A DNA stretch of 64,000 nt. Origin: Microbacterium sp. 67-17. Lineage in GTDB: Bacteria > Actinomycetota > Actinomycetes > Actinomycetales > Microbacteriaceae. The translations under genes and the position numbers were made by a program. This document shows, one piece after another, positions 10,201 to 18,982 of the stretch. Location: NCBI RefSeq assembly GCF_001898325.1, contig NZ_MKTR01000002.1, positions 124,001-188,000 on the forward strand. The letters are read 5' to 3'. The notes under the pieces are model-generated. The model had not been told where the DNA came from, searched no databases, and was given only the letters and a program-made list of their open reading frames with translations. How positions within the stretch are numbered: the stretch's first letter is position 1; each line of letters starts with the position of its first letter.

Positions 10201-11187
10201 GTGCGTACTTCCATCAAGGCCTTCGCGGCCGCGACCGCGCTCGCAGCACTCGCCCTCGCCGGATGCTCGTCAGGCGGTGGCGACAACGGCGGCGGCGACG
10301 ACACCACGCCGCCCAAGGTTGTGGCGTTCACCTCCGGTAACCAGACGCCGATCGGCGCCTGGTGGGTCAAGGACGTCGAGGCTACAGCCAAGGAGCTCGG
10401 TTGGGACCTCACCATGATCCAGGGTGACTTCGACTTCCAGAAGATGAACCCCGCGGTCGAGAGCGCCATCGGACAGGGAGCCGATGTCGTATTCGACGGA
10501 TTCACCGACATCGCCTCGATCGCGTCGATCTCGACAGCGGCCAAGGACGCGGGTATCCCGATGTTCGCCGTGGACTCGGGGACAGAGCCGAACGACGCCT
10601 TCGCGCTGAACATCACGACCGATCAGCAGGGCATTGTCGACCAGACGATGGGTGCGATCTCCGACGCGATCGGTGGCCTCGAGGGCAAGACGATCATGGT
10701 GATCGGACACGACCCTCACGCGGGCATCCGGATGCGTTCCGAGCTCGCTGCCGAGGCTGTTGAGGCTGCTGGCGCGACCCTCGCCGGTGGCGAGATCCAG
10801 CAGGTCGTCTCGCCGGCCACCGGCCGCACCGAGGCCCTTGCCCTGGTCGCTGACTACCTGGCCGCCAACCCCAACGGGCTGGATGCCGTGTGGGTCGGCT
10901 GGGACGACGCGGCACTCGGTGCCGTGCAGGCGGTCAGCGAGGCTGGCGCGTCAGCTGTCGTCACCGGCTGTGACGCTACCAGCGAGGCGCTCGCCGCGAT
11001 CGAGGCTGGCACGATGCTCGCAACGGTCGAGCAGCCCTGGCCGCTGGTGAACGCGTCGGTCGTCGACGCCATCACCGCGTACCTGGAGAGCGGCACGATG
11101 CCGAGCTCCAACTTCGAGGCGGTCGCCACGACGCTCGTCACGAAGGCCAACGCCGCCGAGATCACGCCGTCCGACAAGCTCGGCTGA
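10201..11187 (+). CDS. Sugar-type ABC transporter substrate-binding lipoprotein
   Basis: A 328-residue periplasmic-binding-like protein (type I fold, Peripla_BP_4). The signal sequence ends in a lipobox, LALAGC (Cys about residue 21), followed by a Gly/Asp-rich linker; the protein is therefore lipid-anchored outside the membrane. GTG start at 10201 follows AAAGGAG. Ligand cannot be read from sequence. Ribose-type binders usually bind free sugars or polyols; a hydrophilic arylglycerol is an untested alternative. Confidence 0.9.
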   Translation: MRTSIKAFAAATALAALALAGCSSGGGDNGGGDDTTPPKVVAFTSGNQTPIGAWWVKDVEATAKELGWDLTMIQGDFDFQKMNPAVESAIGQGADVVFDGFTDIASIASISTAAKDAGIPMFAVDSGTEPNDAFALNITTDQQGIVDQTMGAISDAIGGLEGKTIMVIGHDPHAGIRMRSELAAEAVEAAGATLAGGEIQQVVSPATGRTEALALVADYLAANPNGLDAVWVGWDDAALGAVQAVSEAGASAVVTGCDATSEALAAIEAGTMLATVEQPWPLVNASVVDAITAYLESGTMPSSNFEAVATTLVTKANAAEITPSDKLG

Positions 11188-11199
11188 TCCATTGAAACC

Positions 11200-11238
11200 C
11201 CGGTGGGGGCGGGAACGCTGCGGCCCCGCCCCCACCGG
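11200..11238 (+). terminator. Strong hairpin after the substrate-binding protein gene
   Basis: Perfect 14 bp inverted repeat (arms 11200-11213 and 11225-11238, CCGGTGGGGGCGGG) with an 11 nt loop begins 12 nt after the stop codon. It probably terminates part of transcription or stabilises the abundant binding-protein message, with read-through into the SDR gene. Confidence 0.7.
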
Positions 11239-11293
11239 CACCACATCTTCTCTTGCGGCTGCGCCGCACACCACGACACAGAAAGACAACACC

Positions 11294-12064
11294 ATGCGTT
11301 TGGCAGGCAAGGTCGCCCTCATCACCGGTGGCGCCAGCGGAATCGGGCTGGCAACGGTCAAGAAGTTCATCGCCGAGGGCGCCAAGGTCGCCGTCGCCGA
11401 CATCGATGCGACCCGCGCGCAGGAAGCGGTCGACACGCTTCCGGAGGGCTCGGCAGTCGCGGTGGGAGTCAACGTCTCCGTCTTCGAGGAGGTCGAGGCT
11501 GCCGTTCAGAGCACGGTCGATGCCTTCGGCAAGCTCGACGTCATCTTCAACAACGCCGGTATCGCCGGCGGCAAGCCCCTCCTCGACCACGATCCCGCGG
11601 TGGATTACCACCCGATGATCCGCGTCGACCAGGACGGCGTCTACTACGGCATCCTCGCGGCGGGACGTCAGTTCAAGAAGCAGGGCACCGGCGGAGTCAT
11701 CATCTCCACCTCGTCGATCTACGGCGAGCAGGCCGCCGAGCTTGCGTTCAGCTACGGCGCGGCGAAGGCTGCCGTGATTTCGTTCACCCGGTCGGCCGCG
11801 TACGAACTCGCCGAGTACGGCGTTCGCGCTGTCGCGATCACGCCGGGGCGCGTGGGTACGCCGATCATCAACCAGTTCTCAGATGAGCTGAAGTCGCTCT
11901 TTGCCTCCGAGCAGCTGCGTAACAAGATGACCGAGCCGGAGGAGATCGCGAACGTTGTCGCGTTCCTTGCCTCCGATGAAGCCAATGTCATCAACGGCAC
12001 TGTCGTGCACGTCGACGACGGCTATTCGGCCTTCAAGCAGCGGTTCGACCTGCCGACCTTCTAG
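11294..12064 (+). CDS. SDR-family oxidoreductase
   Basis: A 256-residue classical short-chain dehydrogenase. It has the cofactor motif TGGASGIG (11-18), NNAG at 86-89, catalytic Ser140/141, Tyr154 and Lys158 (YGAAK). An acidic residue after the second strand (Asp36/Asp38) favours NAD(H). The C-terminus is the usual HVDDGYSA region with a short tail. It could oxidise an alcohol of the imported polyol or reduce a ketone. Located between the ABC genes and a TIM-barrel isomerase, with only a weak AGAAAG ribosome site. Confidence 0.88.
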   Translation: MRLAGKVALITGGASGIGLATVKKFIAEGAKVAVADIDATRAQEAVDTLPEGSAVAVGVNVSVFEEVEAAVQSTVDAFGKLDVIFNNAGIAGGKPLLDHDPAVDYHPMIRVDQDGVYYGILAAGRQFKKQGTGGVIISTSSIYGEQAAELAFSYGAAKAAVISFTRSAAYELAEYGVRAVAITPGRVGTPIINQFSDELKSLFASEQLRNKMTEPEEIANVVAFLASDEANVINGTVVHVDDGYSAFKQRFDLPTF

Positions 12065-12068
12065 AGCG

Positions 12069-13001
12069 ATGGTCATGGATCTCGACATCGCCTGCCACAT
12101 CAATGTGCTGGTCGACGGCCCCGATTCACCGCTCACCCCCCAGGCCCTGGTGCGGGTAGCGGAAGCCGGATACCGCCGGATCGTGCTCGCGCCGTTCGAT
12201 CCCGCAGCAACCGACCTCGCATCCCTCCGTCGCCTTTTCGATGACGCGGGGCTCACGTCGATTCCGATCGCAGGGCAAATGCCCGGGGCCGATGTGTCCT
12301 CGGCGGATGCCGACGAGCGGCGGGCGGGTGAGGCAGCGCTGTACGCAATGGTCGACGCGACGGCGGCGCTCGGCGGAGATCAGCTCAACGGTGTTCCCTA
12401 CGGCGTCTTCGGGCATCCGATGGCGCCCATCGATGCGGCGGCACGCGAACGCTCCGCGACGTCGGTGGGGAAGGTTGCTGACTACGCCCACGAGCACGGC
12501 ATCACGATGACGTTCGAAGTGGTCAACCGCTATGAGACAGCGATGGTGAACACCGCGGCGCAGGCGATGGAGTACGCGGAGCTCAGCGGATCCGACCACC
12601 TCCGGATCCATCTCGACTCGTTCCACATGGCAGTCGAAGAGTCCGATGCCGCCCAGGCGATCCGTGCCGCCATGCCTCGGCTCGCCTACCTCGAGCTCGG
12701 CCAGTCAGGTCGAGGATTGCTCTCGACGGGCGCGGTTGACATCCCGGGGCTCGTCCAGGGTGCGCTCGATGACGGGTACGAGGGGCGATGGGGAGTCGAG
12801 GCGTTCTCGCGCTCGATCATCCCCGGATTCGTCGCCGACATGCTGGCAATCTGGCGAGAGCCCTATACAGATGGTGGGGCGCTGGCAGAAGATGCCATGC
12901 GAGTCATTCGTGCGGGATGGGCGGCAAGCAGCGTCGGACGTCGGGCTCAGCGACTCGCCCGCAGCGCGGGCGATACCGGCAGCATCATCAGGCCCGCTTG
13001 A
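12069..13001 (+). CDS. Sugar phosphate isomerase/epimerase-like TIM-barrel protein
   Basis: About 310 residues of the AP-endonuclease-2/xylose-isomerase-like family, which includes hydroxypyruvate isomerase, D-psicose epimerase and IolE/IolI. Metal-ligand candidates are Glu in MTFEVVNRY, Asp in IHLDSFHMA, and Glu in RWGVEAFSR. It starts 5 nt after the SDR stop; ATG 12069 or 12075 are both possible. Such enzymes move a carbonyl along a ketose chain or invert a stereocentre. That would suit conversion of one ketol into the form cleaved by the transketolase; the substrate itself is unknown. The C-terminal 25 residues look extended relative to relatives. Confidence 0.8.
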   Translation: MVMDLDIACHINVLVDGPDSPLTPQALVRVAEAGYRRIVLAPFDPAATDLASLRRLFDDAGLTSIPIAGQMPGADVSSADADERRAGEAALYAMVDATAALGGDQLNGVPYGVFGHPMAPIDAAARERSATSVGKVADYAHEHGITMTFEVVNRYETAMVNTAAQAMEYAELSGSDHLRIHLDSFHMAVEESDAAQAIRAAMPRLAYLELGQSGRGLLSTGAVDIPGLVQGALDDGYEGRWGVEAFSRSIIPGFVADMLAIWREPYTDGGALAEDAMRVIRAGWAASSVGRRAQRLARSAGDTGSIIRPA

Positions 13002-13033
13002 TCTGACGCCGCGCCGGGTACCGGCACGTAAAT

Positions 13034-13047
13034 CAGTACGGTTACTG
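13034..13047. promoter_or_regulatory. CAGTA-N4-TACTG palindrome upstream of the aldehyde dehydrogenase
   Basis: A perfect 5+5 inverted repeat in the 62 nt gap before the dehydrogenase start at 13064, just ahead of its ribosome site (ACGGAGGAA). It may be an operator or promoter element giving this last gene separate control. Confidence 0.35.
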
Positions 13048-13063
13048 GAATCACGGAGGAACC

Positions 13064-14548
13064 ATGACGATCACGCAAGACACCGACGTTCTGATCGACC
13101 CGGCTGTGTTCGCCGGCAAGATCTACCTTGACGGCGAGTGGGTAGAAGGCGAAGGCGGACAGCTCGATTCGGTGGCTCCCGCTACCGGCGAGGTCCTTGC
13201 TGCCGTGGGCATGGCCGGTCCCGGCGATGTCACGCGTGCCGCAGGCACGGCAGCTGCGGCGCAAAAGGAGTGGGCAGCGATGCCGCACCCGGCCCGTGCC
13301 GCGGTGCTGCGCAAGGCCGGGATGCTCTGGGAGCAGTACGCCGACGAGATCGGTGGCTGGAACGTTCGCGAGGTCGGAGCCATCCCGCCGCTCGCGGGCT
13401 TTGCGCTCCACGTCACCGCTGCCGAATGCTACGAAGCCTCGGCGCTGCCCTCGGCCCCCAAGGGTGCGGTTCTCTCGTCTGAGGAGCCACGTCTCTCGAT
13501 GACCGAGCAGGTGCCCGTGGGTGTGGTGGGAGTGATCTCGCCGTTCAACGTGCCTCTGATCCTCGGCATCCGTGCCGTGGCTCCCGCCCTGGCGCTCGGC
13601 AACGCCGTGCTACTCAAGCCCGACCCGCGTACCGTCATCACCGGTGGAGTCTCGTTCGTGCGGATCTTCGAGGAGGCTGGGCTCCCGAAGGGGCTGCTGC
13701 AGCTGGTTCCGGGCGGCGCGGATGTCGGCCAGGCGATGATCGAAGACCCGCGTGTCCGCGTGATCGCCTTCACGGGCTCGACCCGCGCCGGCCGTATCGT
13801 CGGCGAGCAGGCGGGCCGCAACCTCAAGCGGGCCCACCTCGAGCTCGGTGGGAACTCGGCGTTCATCATCCGGCACGACGCCGATATCGACCAGGCTGTC
13901 AATCTCGCCACGTGGGGCTCGTTCCTGCACCAGGGCCAGATCTGCATGACGGTCGGCCGACACATCGTGCATGAGGCAGTCTTCGACGAGTACGTCGAGA
14001 AGCTGGCGGCAAAGGCCGAGTCGATGCACGTCGGAGACCCCGCGGCGGGGCCCGTCCACCTCGGGCCCCTCATCGATGAGGTGCAGCGCGACCGGGTGCA
14101 TGCGCTGGTGATGGATGCCGTCGCAAGCGGCGCCGAGCTGCGCGCGGGCGGCACCTACGAGGACCTGTTCTACCGACCGACAGTGCTCGCGAACACGCCC
14201 GCAGAAGCGCCAGCCTACTGCGAAGAGGTCTTCGGACCCGTCGCGTCGGTGGTGAAGTTCTCGACCGACGAGGAGGCCGTGGCGCTCGCGTCGGCGACCG
14301 ACTACGGTCTGTCCCTCGGCATCGTGACGAAGGATGCTTTGGCCGGCTGGGACCTCGCGCAGCAGATCCCGACGGGCATCGTGCACATCAACGATCAGAC
14401 CGTGAACGACGAGGCCAACACGCCGTTCGGTGGCACTGGCGCGTCGGGGACGGGCTCGCGCCACGGCGGTGCTCAGGCCAACATCGATGCCTTCACCGAG
14501 ACGCGGTGGATCACGATGCGCCGTGAGCCGGGCCAGTACCCGCTCTGA
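13064..14548 (+). CDS. Aromatic aldehyde dehydrogenase (vanillin/benzaldehyde dehydrogenase type)
   Basis: A 494-residue ALDH. General base Glu260 is in LELGGNSAF and nucleophile Cys294 in HQGQICMTVGRH. The C-terminal part, HINDQTVNDEANTPFGG then RWITMRREPGQYPL, follows the pattern of Pseudomonas vanillin dehydrogenase (HINGPTVHDEAQMPFGG ... RWVTL...YPI), rather than of glycolaldehyde or semialdehyde enzymes. It would convert vanillin or benzaldehydes to the acids. As the last gene of a transketolase operon it implies that an aromatic aldehyde is released in the pathway. Excellent ribosome site GGAGGAA. Confidence 0.85.
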   Translation: MTITQDTDVLIDPAVFAGKIYLDGEWVEGEGGQLDSVAPATGEVLAAVGMAGPGDVTRAAGTAAAAQKEWAAMPHPARAAVLRKAGMLWEQYADEIGGWNVREVGAIPPLAGFALHVTAAECYEASALPSAPKGAVLSSEEPRLSMTEQVPVGVVGVISPFNVPLILGIRAVAPALALGNAVLLKPDPRTVITGGVSFVRIFEEAGLPKGLLQLVPGGADVGQAMIEDPRVRVIAFTGSTRAGRIVGEQAGRNLKRAHLELGGNSAFIIRHDADIDQAVNLATWGSFLHQGQICMTVGRHIVHEAVFDEYVEKLAAKAESMHVGDPAAGPVHLGPLIDEVQRDRVHALVMDAVASGAELRAGGTYEDLFYRPTVLANTPAEAPAYCEEVFGPVASVVKFSTDEEAVALASATDYGLSLGIVTKDALAGWDLAQQIPTGIVHINDQTVNDEANTPFGGTGASGTGSRHGGAQANIDAFTETRWITMRREPGQYPL

Positions 14549-14556
14549 CCGGTTCG

Positions 14557-14600
14557 GCTACGTCCTCGAGCCCGCGCTCAGCGCGGCTCGAGGACGTAGC
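14557..14600. terminator. Bidirectional terminator between convergent ALDH and MFS genes
   Basis: GCTACGTCCTCGAGCC (14557-14572) pairs perfectly with 14585-14600; the stem extends inward through CGCGCT/AGCGCG. It lies in the 29 nt between the two stop codons and runs into the last codons of the MFS gene. Confidence 0.8.
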
Positions 14601-15789
14601 GCTCTCTACCCGCCGCCAGTCCCGACAGGCTCTGCCCCACGAGGATCGCCACAACGAGCACCAGTGGCAGCAGCCATCCCTCTGTCGCGCTGTGGAGCGA
14701 GCCGAACAGGACCGGACCTGCAGCGGCCATGAGGTAGCCGACCGACTGGGCCATGCCCGAGAGTGCCGTCGCGCCGTGATGGTCACGGGCGCGCTGGGCC
14801 ATGAGCGTCAACGAGACCCCGAGCGAAGCGCCCGAGGCGGGGCCGAGCACGAGGACCCAGGCAAGGATTGCGTCGGGTGCGGCGATGAGCCCGACCAGCC
14901 CCACCAGACCGATCACCGGCAGAGTGGCCGGCACCCACCGCGCGGCGCCGCCTCGGAGAACCACCGGCACCGCGATGGCGCCCGCCAGAGCGCCGATCTG
15001 GTAGACCATGACGTCGATTCCCGCCGTGACAGCGCTTCGGCCGGTCGAAACGGCGATCGTTGCCAGCCATGTCACCAGGATGTAGAAGGTGGCCGACTGG
15101 AAGCCCATGTACGCGGCCACGACCCAAGCGGTGCTGTCCTTCCAGATACCGCGTGACTGCCCGGCGGCGCCCGCGCCCGCGGCTCGTTCTCGGCGGCCGC
15201 GCATCGCCACCAGCCACGCAACGATAGCCACGGGGAGCAGGATGCCGCCGGTGATGACCAGCGACAGTCGCCACCCGTCAGCGCCGGTCACCCCCGCGCC
15301 CCACTCCGCGACCGGCACCGCCACGCCGGATGCGACAGCGCCGGCGCCACCGAGCAGCGCCGTGTACACGGCCATCATCAGGGGGACCCGGGATGGGAAC
15401 TCGCGCTTGATGACGGCGGGCATGAGCACATTGGCGACAGCGAGCGCAACGCCGATCACGGCAGTGCCGATCCACAGACTTGCCACCGGCCCCGGCGCGG
15501 AACGCACCACGGTGCCAACGGTCAGCAGCGCCAGTGACCACAGCACCACCCGGTTCATCCCGAAGCGCTGACTCAGGCCGGAGGCGAACGGGGAGACCAG
15601 CGCCCACGTGGCCAGGGGGATGGATGCGAGAAGACCCAGCGCACTCGGTCCGAGCCCGGTGTCAGCACCGATCTGTTCGAGCAACGGACCCACCGACGTG
15701 ATGGTCGGCCGCATGTTTATGGCGACCAGACACACCGCGACGACAAGGGCGACGCGGGCGTGTGGCATCGTTGCGCGCTCATCGCCCAT
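14578..15789 (-). CDS. MFS transporter (CynX/NimT-like family)
   Basis: About 403 residues and 12 predicted membrane segments. The family start is recognisable as INMRPTITSVGPLLEQI, with a second cytoplasmic loop RFGMNRVV and a long basic central loop (RGRRERAAG). Relatives move cyanate, 2-nitroimidazole or small organic acids; an aromatic acid is possible here but unproven. ATG 15789 lies directly downstream of TATAGT, so the mRNA may be leaderless; ATG 15768 is an alternative. It converges on the aromatic aldehyde dehydrogenase. Confidence 0.85.
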   Translation of the reverse strand: MGDERATMPHARVALVVAVCLVAINMRPTITSVGPLLEQIGADTGLGPSALGLLASIPLATWALVSPFASGLSQRFGMNRVVLWSLALLTVGTVVRSAPGPVASLWIGTAVIGVALAVANVLMPAVIKREFPSRVPLMMAVYTALLGGAGAVASGVAVPVAEWGAGVTGADGWRLSLVITGGILLPVAIVAWLVAMRGRRERAAGAGAAGQSRGIWKDSTAWVVAAYMGFQSATFYILVTWLATIAVSTGRSAVTAGIDVMVYQIGALAGAIAVPVVLRGGAARWVPATLPVIGLVGLVGLIAAPDAILAWVLVLGPASGASLGVSLTLMAQRARDHHGATALSGMAQSVGYLMAAAGPVLFGSLHSATEGWLLPLVLVVAILVGQSLSGLAAGRERYVLEPR

Positions 15790-15795
15790 AGAGTT

Positions 15796-15821
15796 CGGAC
15801 TATACCTCAGCGCATAGGTAT
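15796..15821 (-). promoter_or_regulatory. Promoter -10 and overlapping inverted repeat for the MFS gene
   Basis: Read on the minus strand, ATACCT-N8-AGGTAT (15802-15821) overlaps TATAGT, a good -10 box about 9 nt before ATG 15789. This arrangement fits a repressor operator over a leaderless promoter. Confidence 0.45.
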
Positions 15822-15877
15822 CGAGGGGTGCCATGCGGGCGCGAGCTTGCGGCCGTCCGCACCCGTGCGGCGCTCGC

Positions 15878-16420
15878 TCAGGATTCGGCGTACTTGGTCA
15901 TCTGCTCGCGCACGAGCGCGAAGTTCCGCTCGACGTCCTCCAGCATGTTCGGGTGTGTGTACGCATACGGGTCGCCATTGCGTAGCGCCCTCATCACGAC
16001 GGCTCCCGCGTGCGACGGCTCGACCCAGAGGTCATCGTCGAGGACTTTCTTCGCGATGTCGAAGTCGATCAGCGCACCCGCGCTGTTCGCCGGGCGATTA
16101 CGGAGGCTGTCCTTGATATTGGTACGCACCGCACCCGGATGCAGCACCGTGACGCCCACGCGATTGCCCGCCGCAGCCATCTCTGCTGCCACCGTGAGGC
16201 TGAGTCCTTCGACGGCGGCCTTACTCGCCACATAGGGTGCGTAGCCCGGTGGTGTGAAGTACCGGGACATGGATGCGGTGTTCACGATCCACGCCCCATC
16301 CGGATTGGCGATCAGGTACGGGAGGAAGTGGTGTACGCCGTGAACGACTCCCATCAGATTGACGTCGAGAACCCAGCGCCAGTCATCGAGCGTCAGGTCG
16401 CCGGCGTTGCCCTTCGGGCC
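15878..16420 (-). pseudogene. 5'-truncated SDR-family oxidoreductase remnant
   Basis: The C-terminal two thirds of a short-chain dehydrogenase. LTLDDWRWVLDVNLMGVVHG, then NTASM, the catalytic YVASK and the late PGAVRTNI are intact and in frame. The N-terminal Rossmann half with its TGxxxGxG motif is missing. Homology stops at about 16420, where the opposite strand immediately continues as a piece of a branched-chain amino acid binding protein. The gene was therefore cut by a deletion or rearrangement. The open frame starting at ATG 16354 is not a plausible intact enzyme. Confidence 0.75.
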
Positions 16421-16796
16421 TGGACCACTGGGTGGACGCCGGCGTGAAGACGCTGGCGATGACGTACAGCGGCGGCGACCTGTTCGGCCAGCTCGGTCAG
16501 GAGGCGACCACGGCTCTGGCGCAGAAGGCGGGTATCGACATCGTGCTGAGCGAGGCCCACGACCCCGCGGCCACCGACTTCACGCCCCTGGTGACGAAGG
16601 TCACGGATGCGAAGCCTGACGCCTTCGTCACCTGGGGGGCATCCTCATCAAGCTGATGGAGGGCAAGGGTATCCAGCTCCACGGGACCGGCGGCCGGGCC
16701 TCGAACCTGCTCCTCGATCCCGCAGGTTCGGCCGCCGAGGGGATGATGGCGGCCACGACCGTGGCAAGGGCCGGGTCGAGTCTTCCCGACGGTGCC
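16421..16796 (+). pseudogene. Branched-chain amino acid/aromatic ABC substrate-binding protein (LivK-like) fragments
   Basis: Internal fragments of a type I binding protein. DHWVDAGVKTLAMTYSGGD through PLVTKVTDAKPDAFVTWGA is in one frame; after a frameshift near 16635 the match resumes as ILIKLMEGKGIQLHGTGG. N- and C-termini are both missing, and a further deletion near 16795 fuses it to a permease fragment. No ribosome site or full domain remains. Liv-type transporters near aromatic catabolic genes often import aromatic acids, so this may be the wreck of an older uptake system. Confidence 0.72.
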
Positions 16797-17292
16797 TACA
16801 GGGATGCCACCTACGCCTGCATCGCGCTCGCTGCACTCGTCCGGGAACTCCTGGTCGCCCACAACCTCGTGCACTCGCGCTTCGGACGCGGCATCCGCGC
16901 CCTCGCAGGAAGTGAGAGCGCTGCAGCCTCCAGTGGCGTGCCCGTGCTGCGCCGCAAGCTCACCGTCTTCGCCGTCGCGGGCGCGATGGCGGGGCCCGCA
17001 GGCGCGATCGGCGCGTCCTTCACGCCGTATGTCAGCCAGGACAGCTACCCGCCACTGACCTCGTTCGCGTACGTCATCATGGCCGTGGTCGGCGGCCTCG
17101 GTTCGCTCTGGGGCGGCATCGTGGGTGCGGTGGCGATCAGCGTCGTGCTGCAGGCGCTGAGCGCGCTCAGCGCAATGCCCAGGCTGCCGCTCACGGCGGG
17201 GCCGATTCTGCAGTACGCGGGGTATGGCCTATGTTCTTGCTGCTTCTGCCCGCGGCGTCGTGCCCAGCATCGCCGCGGGCGTGTCCCGGAGC
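16797..17292 (+). pseudogene. LivM-like ABC permease remnant
   Basis: The reading frame continues into the last third of a LivM permease. LVAHNLVHSRFGRGIRAL, RRKLTVFAVAGAMAGPAGAI, YVSQDSYPPLTSFAYVIMAV and LGSLWGGIVGAVAI are all typical. Near 17228 the frame breaks; the usual LivM tail (RGVVPSIAAGVSR) is found in another frame. At least two lesions plus the missing N-terminus make it a clear pseudogene. From 17293 to 17379 nothing is recognisable. Confidence 0.75.
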
Positions 17293-17379
17293 AGCGCGCG
17301 CAGTTCGCCGAACTCTTGCACTCGTGTCGCCACAAGCTCGTGGGCGGCTTCGCGCGCTGACCGGCGCCGCGGTGGGCTG

Positions 17380-18903
17380 TCAGCCGTTCCCGAAGCGGGC
17401 GCGCAGGTCGGCCTTGCGAATCTTCCCCGACGCTGTGCGGGGCAGCTCGTCGATGATGACGACGTTCTTGGGTAGCTTGTAGCGCGCGAGCTTGCCGCCG
17501 AGGTGGGCGCGTACGGTCTCGGTGTCGAGGTCGACGCCGTCCTTGACCGTGATGACAGCCCAGGGGACCTCGCCCCATTGCTCGTCAGGGATGCCGATGA
17601 CACCGACGCCGGTCACGCCCTCGATGCTGGAAATGTGGTTCTCGATTTCGGCCGGGTAGATGTTCTCACCGCCCGAGATGATCATGTCCTTCAGTCGGTC
17701 TGAGATGTAGAGGTAGCCGTCCCGGTCGAGATAGCCGAGGTCGCCCGAGCGAAACCACCCGTCTGACGTGAATGCCTTCGCCGTCGCGTCGGGCAGATTG
17801 AGGTAGCCGGCGAAGACGTTGGGCCCCGATACCTCGATCTCGCCGACAGTTCCGCGGGGAACCATCGCACCGTTCTCGTCGGCGATTCGGATCTCGGTGA
17901 AGAAGTGGGGGAGCCCGACGCTACCCTGCTTCGCGCGGGTCATCGTCGGCGAGAGCGATGTAGCTCCTGGCGAGGTCTCGGTCATGCCGTAGCCCTGAGA
18001 GAAGGACAGCCCTCGATTCTCATAGGCATCGAGGATGCGGGTGGGCACGGCCGAGCCGCCGCACGTGAGCTTGGCCAGCGACGTCAGATCGGTCGTGTCC
18101 CAGTCGGGGTGGTCGGCCATCATCTGGTAGGTCGTCGGAACGCCGCTGAGCATCGTGACGCGGTACTCCTGGACAAGCGCGAGGGCGCGGCCCGGCTCAA
18201 ATCCCTTCTCGAGCACCATCGTGCCGCCCTTGAGGAGGATAGGCAGGGCTCCCATTCCGAGGGCTGCGACATGGAACAACGGTGAGATCATCAGCGCGAC
18301 ATCCGTCGACACGACGTCATAGTCGACGACGCAGTTGATTGCCGTCCAGATGAGGTTGCCGTGCGTGAGGACCGCGCCCTTGGGTTTTCCGGTCGTGCCC
18401 GAGGTGTAGATGATCGCCGCGGGGTCACTATGGCCGACCGCGGCATCCGTGTGGCCGAACGGAGTGCCGCGGAGCAGCGGCGACAGTCCCGGGTGATCAG
18501 CTGTGCCTTCACCAGTGGGGATCACGTGGCTGATGTGCGCGGCGGCGATGCCATCGAGGGCCTTCTCGTGCAGGGCGGGGTCGACGATGAGTGCTCGCGC
18601 CCCCGAGTCCGTCAGCACGTGGGTCACCTCAGGCGGCGCAAGTCGGGTGTTGACGGGCACGAAGATCGCACCGAGTTGCGCACAGGCGAACATGACTGAG
18701 AGGAACTCGGGGCTGTTCTCGCCGAGAAAGGCGACAGCGTCACCGATGCCGATACCGCGGCGCCCCAGCACTGCGGAAATGCGGTCGGTGTCGTCAGCCA
18801 AAGCACGGTAGGTCGTGCTCCGGCCGTCGAAGATCAGGGCGGTCTTGTCAGGGGTCTTCTGGCGCCGGGTGGTCATCCATGAGCCCAGTCCGTGGTTGTG
18901 CAT
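17380..18903 (-). CDS. Hydroxycinnamate/acyl-CoA ligase, AMP-forming (CouL-like)
   Basis: A 507-residue ANL-superfamily enzyme that activates a carboxylic acid with ATP and CoA. The P-loop YTSGTTGKPKGAVLTHGN begins at about 166, the A5 motif is QGYGMTE, the A8 region GDLGYLDRDGYLYISDRLKDM, and the catalytic lysine is in RTASGKIRK near the C-terminus. ATG 18903 follows GAAGAAGAG. It ends an apparent transcription unit of SDR, amidohydrolase, MaoC and ligase. That set and the flanking MarR and pobA match the p-hydroxycinnamate cou genes of Rhodococcus jostii RHA1, where CouL is the ligase. Substrate assignment is by context. Confidence 0.85.
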   Translation of the reverse strand: MHNHGLGSWMTTRRQKTPDKTALIFDGRSTTYRALADDTDRISAVLGRRGIGIGDAVAFLGENSPEFLSVMFACAQLGAIFVPVNTRLAPPEVTHVLTDSGARALIVDPALHEKALDGIAAAHISHVIPTGEGTADHPGLSPLLRGTPFGHTDAAVGHSDPAAIIYTSGTTGKPKGAVLTHGNLIWTAINCVVDYDVVSTDVALMISPLFHVAALGMGALPILLKGGTMVLEKGFEPGRALALVQEYRVTMLSGVPTTYQMMADHPDWDTTDLTSLAKLTCGGSAVPTRILDAYENRGLSFSQGYGMTETSPGATSLSPTMTRAKQGSVGLPHFFTEIRIADENGAMVPRGTVGEIEVSGPNVFAGYLNLPDATAKAFTSDGWFRSGDLGYLDRDGYLYISDRLKDMIISGGENIYPAEIENHISSIEGVTGVGVIGIPDEQWGEVPWAVITVKDGVDLDTETVRAHLGGKLARYKLPKNVVIIDELPRTASGKIRKADLRARFGNG

Positions 18904-18982
18904 CGGTGTTCTCTTCTTCGAGGGAGCGGATTCGTCGGTGAACCAGTCGATGCGGAGTCGAGGCGCGCGGCCCCGCCTCCGG

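Noticed and set aside
4659..14548. Simple D-apiose/apulose transketolase pathway
   Set aside because: No apulose kinase or apiose isomerase gene is recognisable, and an aromatic aldehyde dehydrogenase is present; kept only as an alternative explanation.
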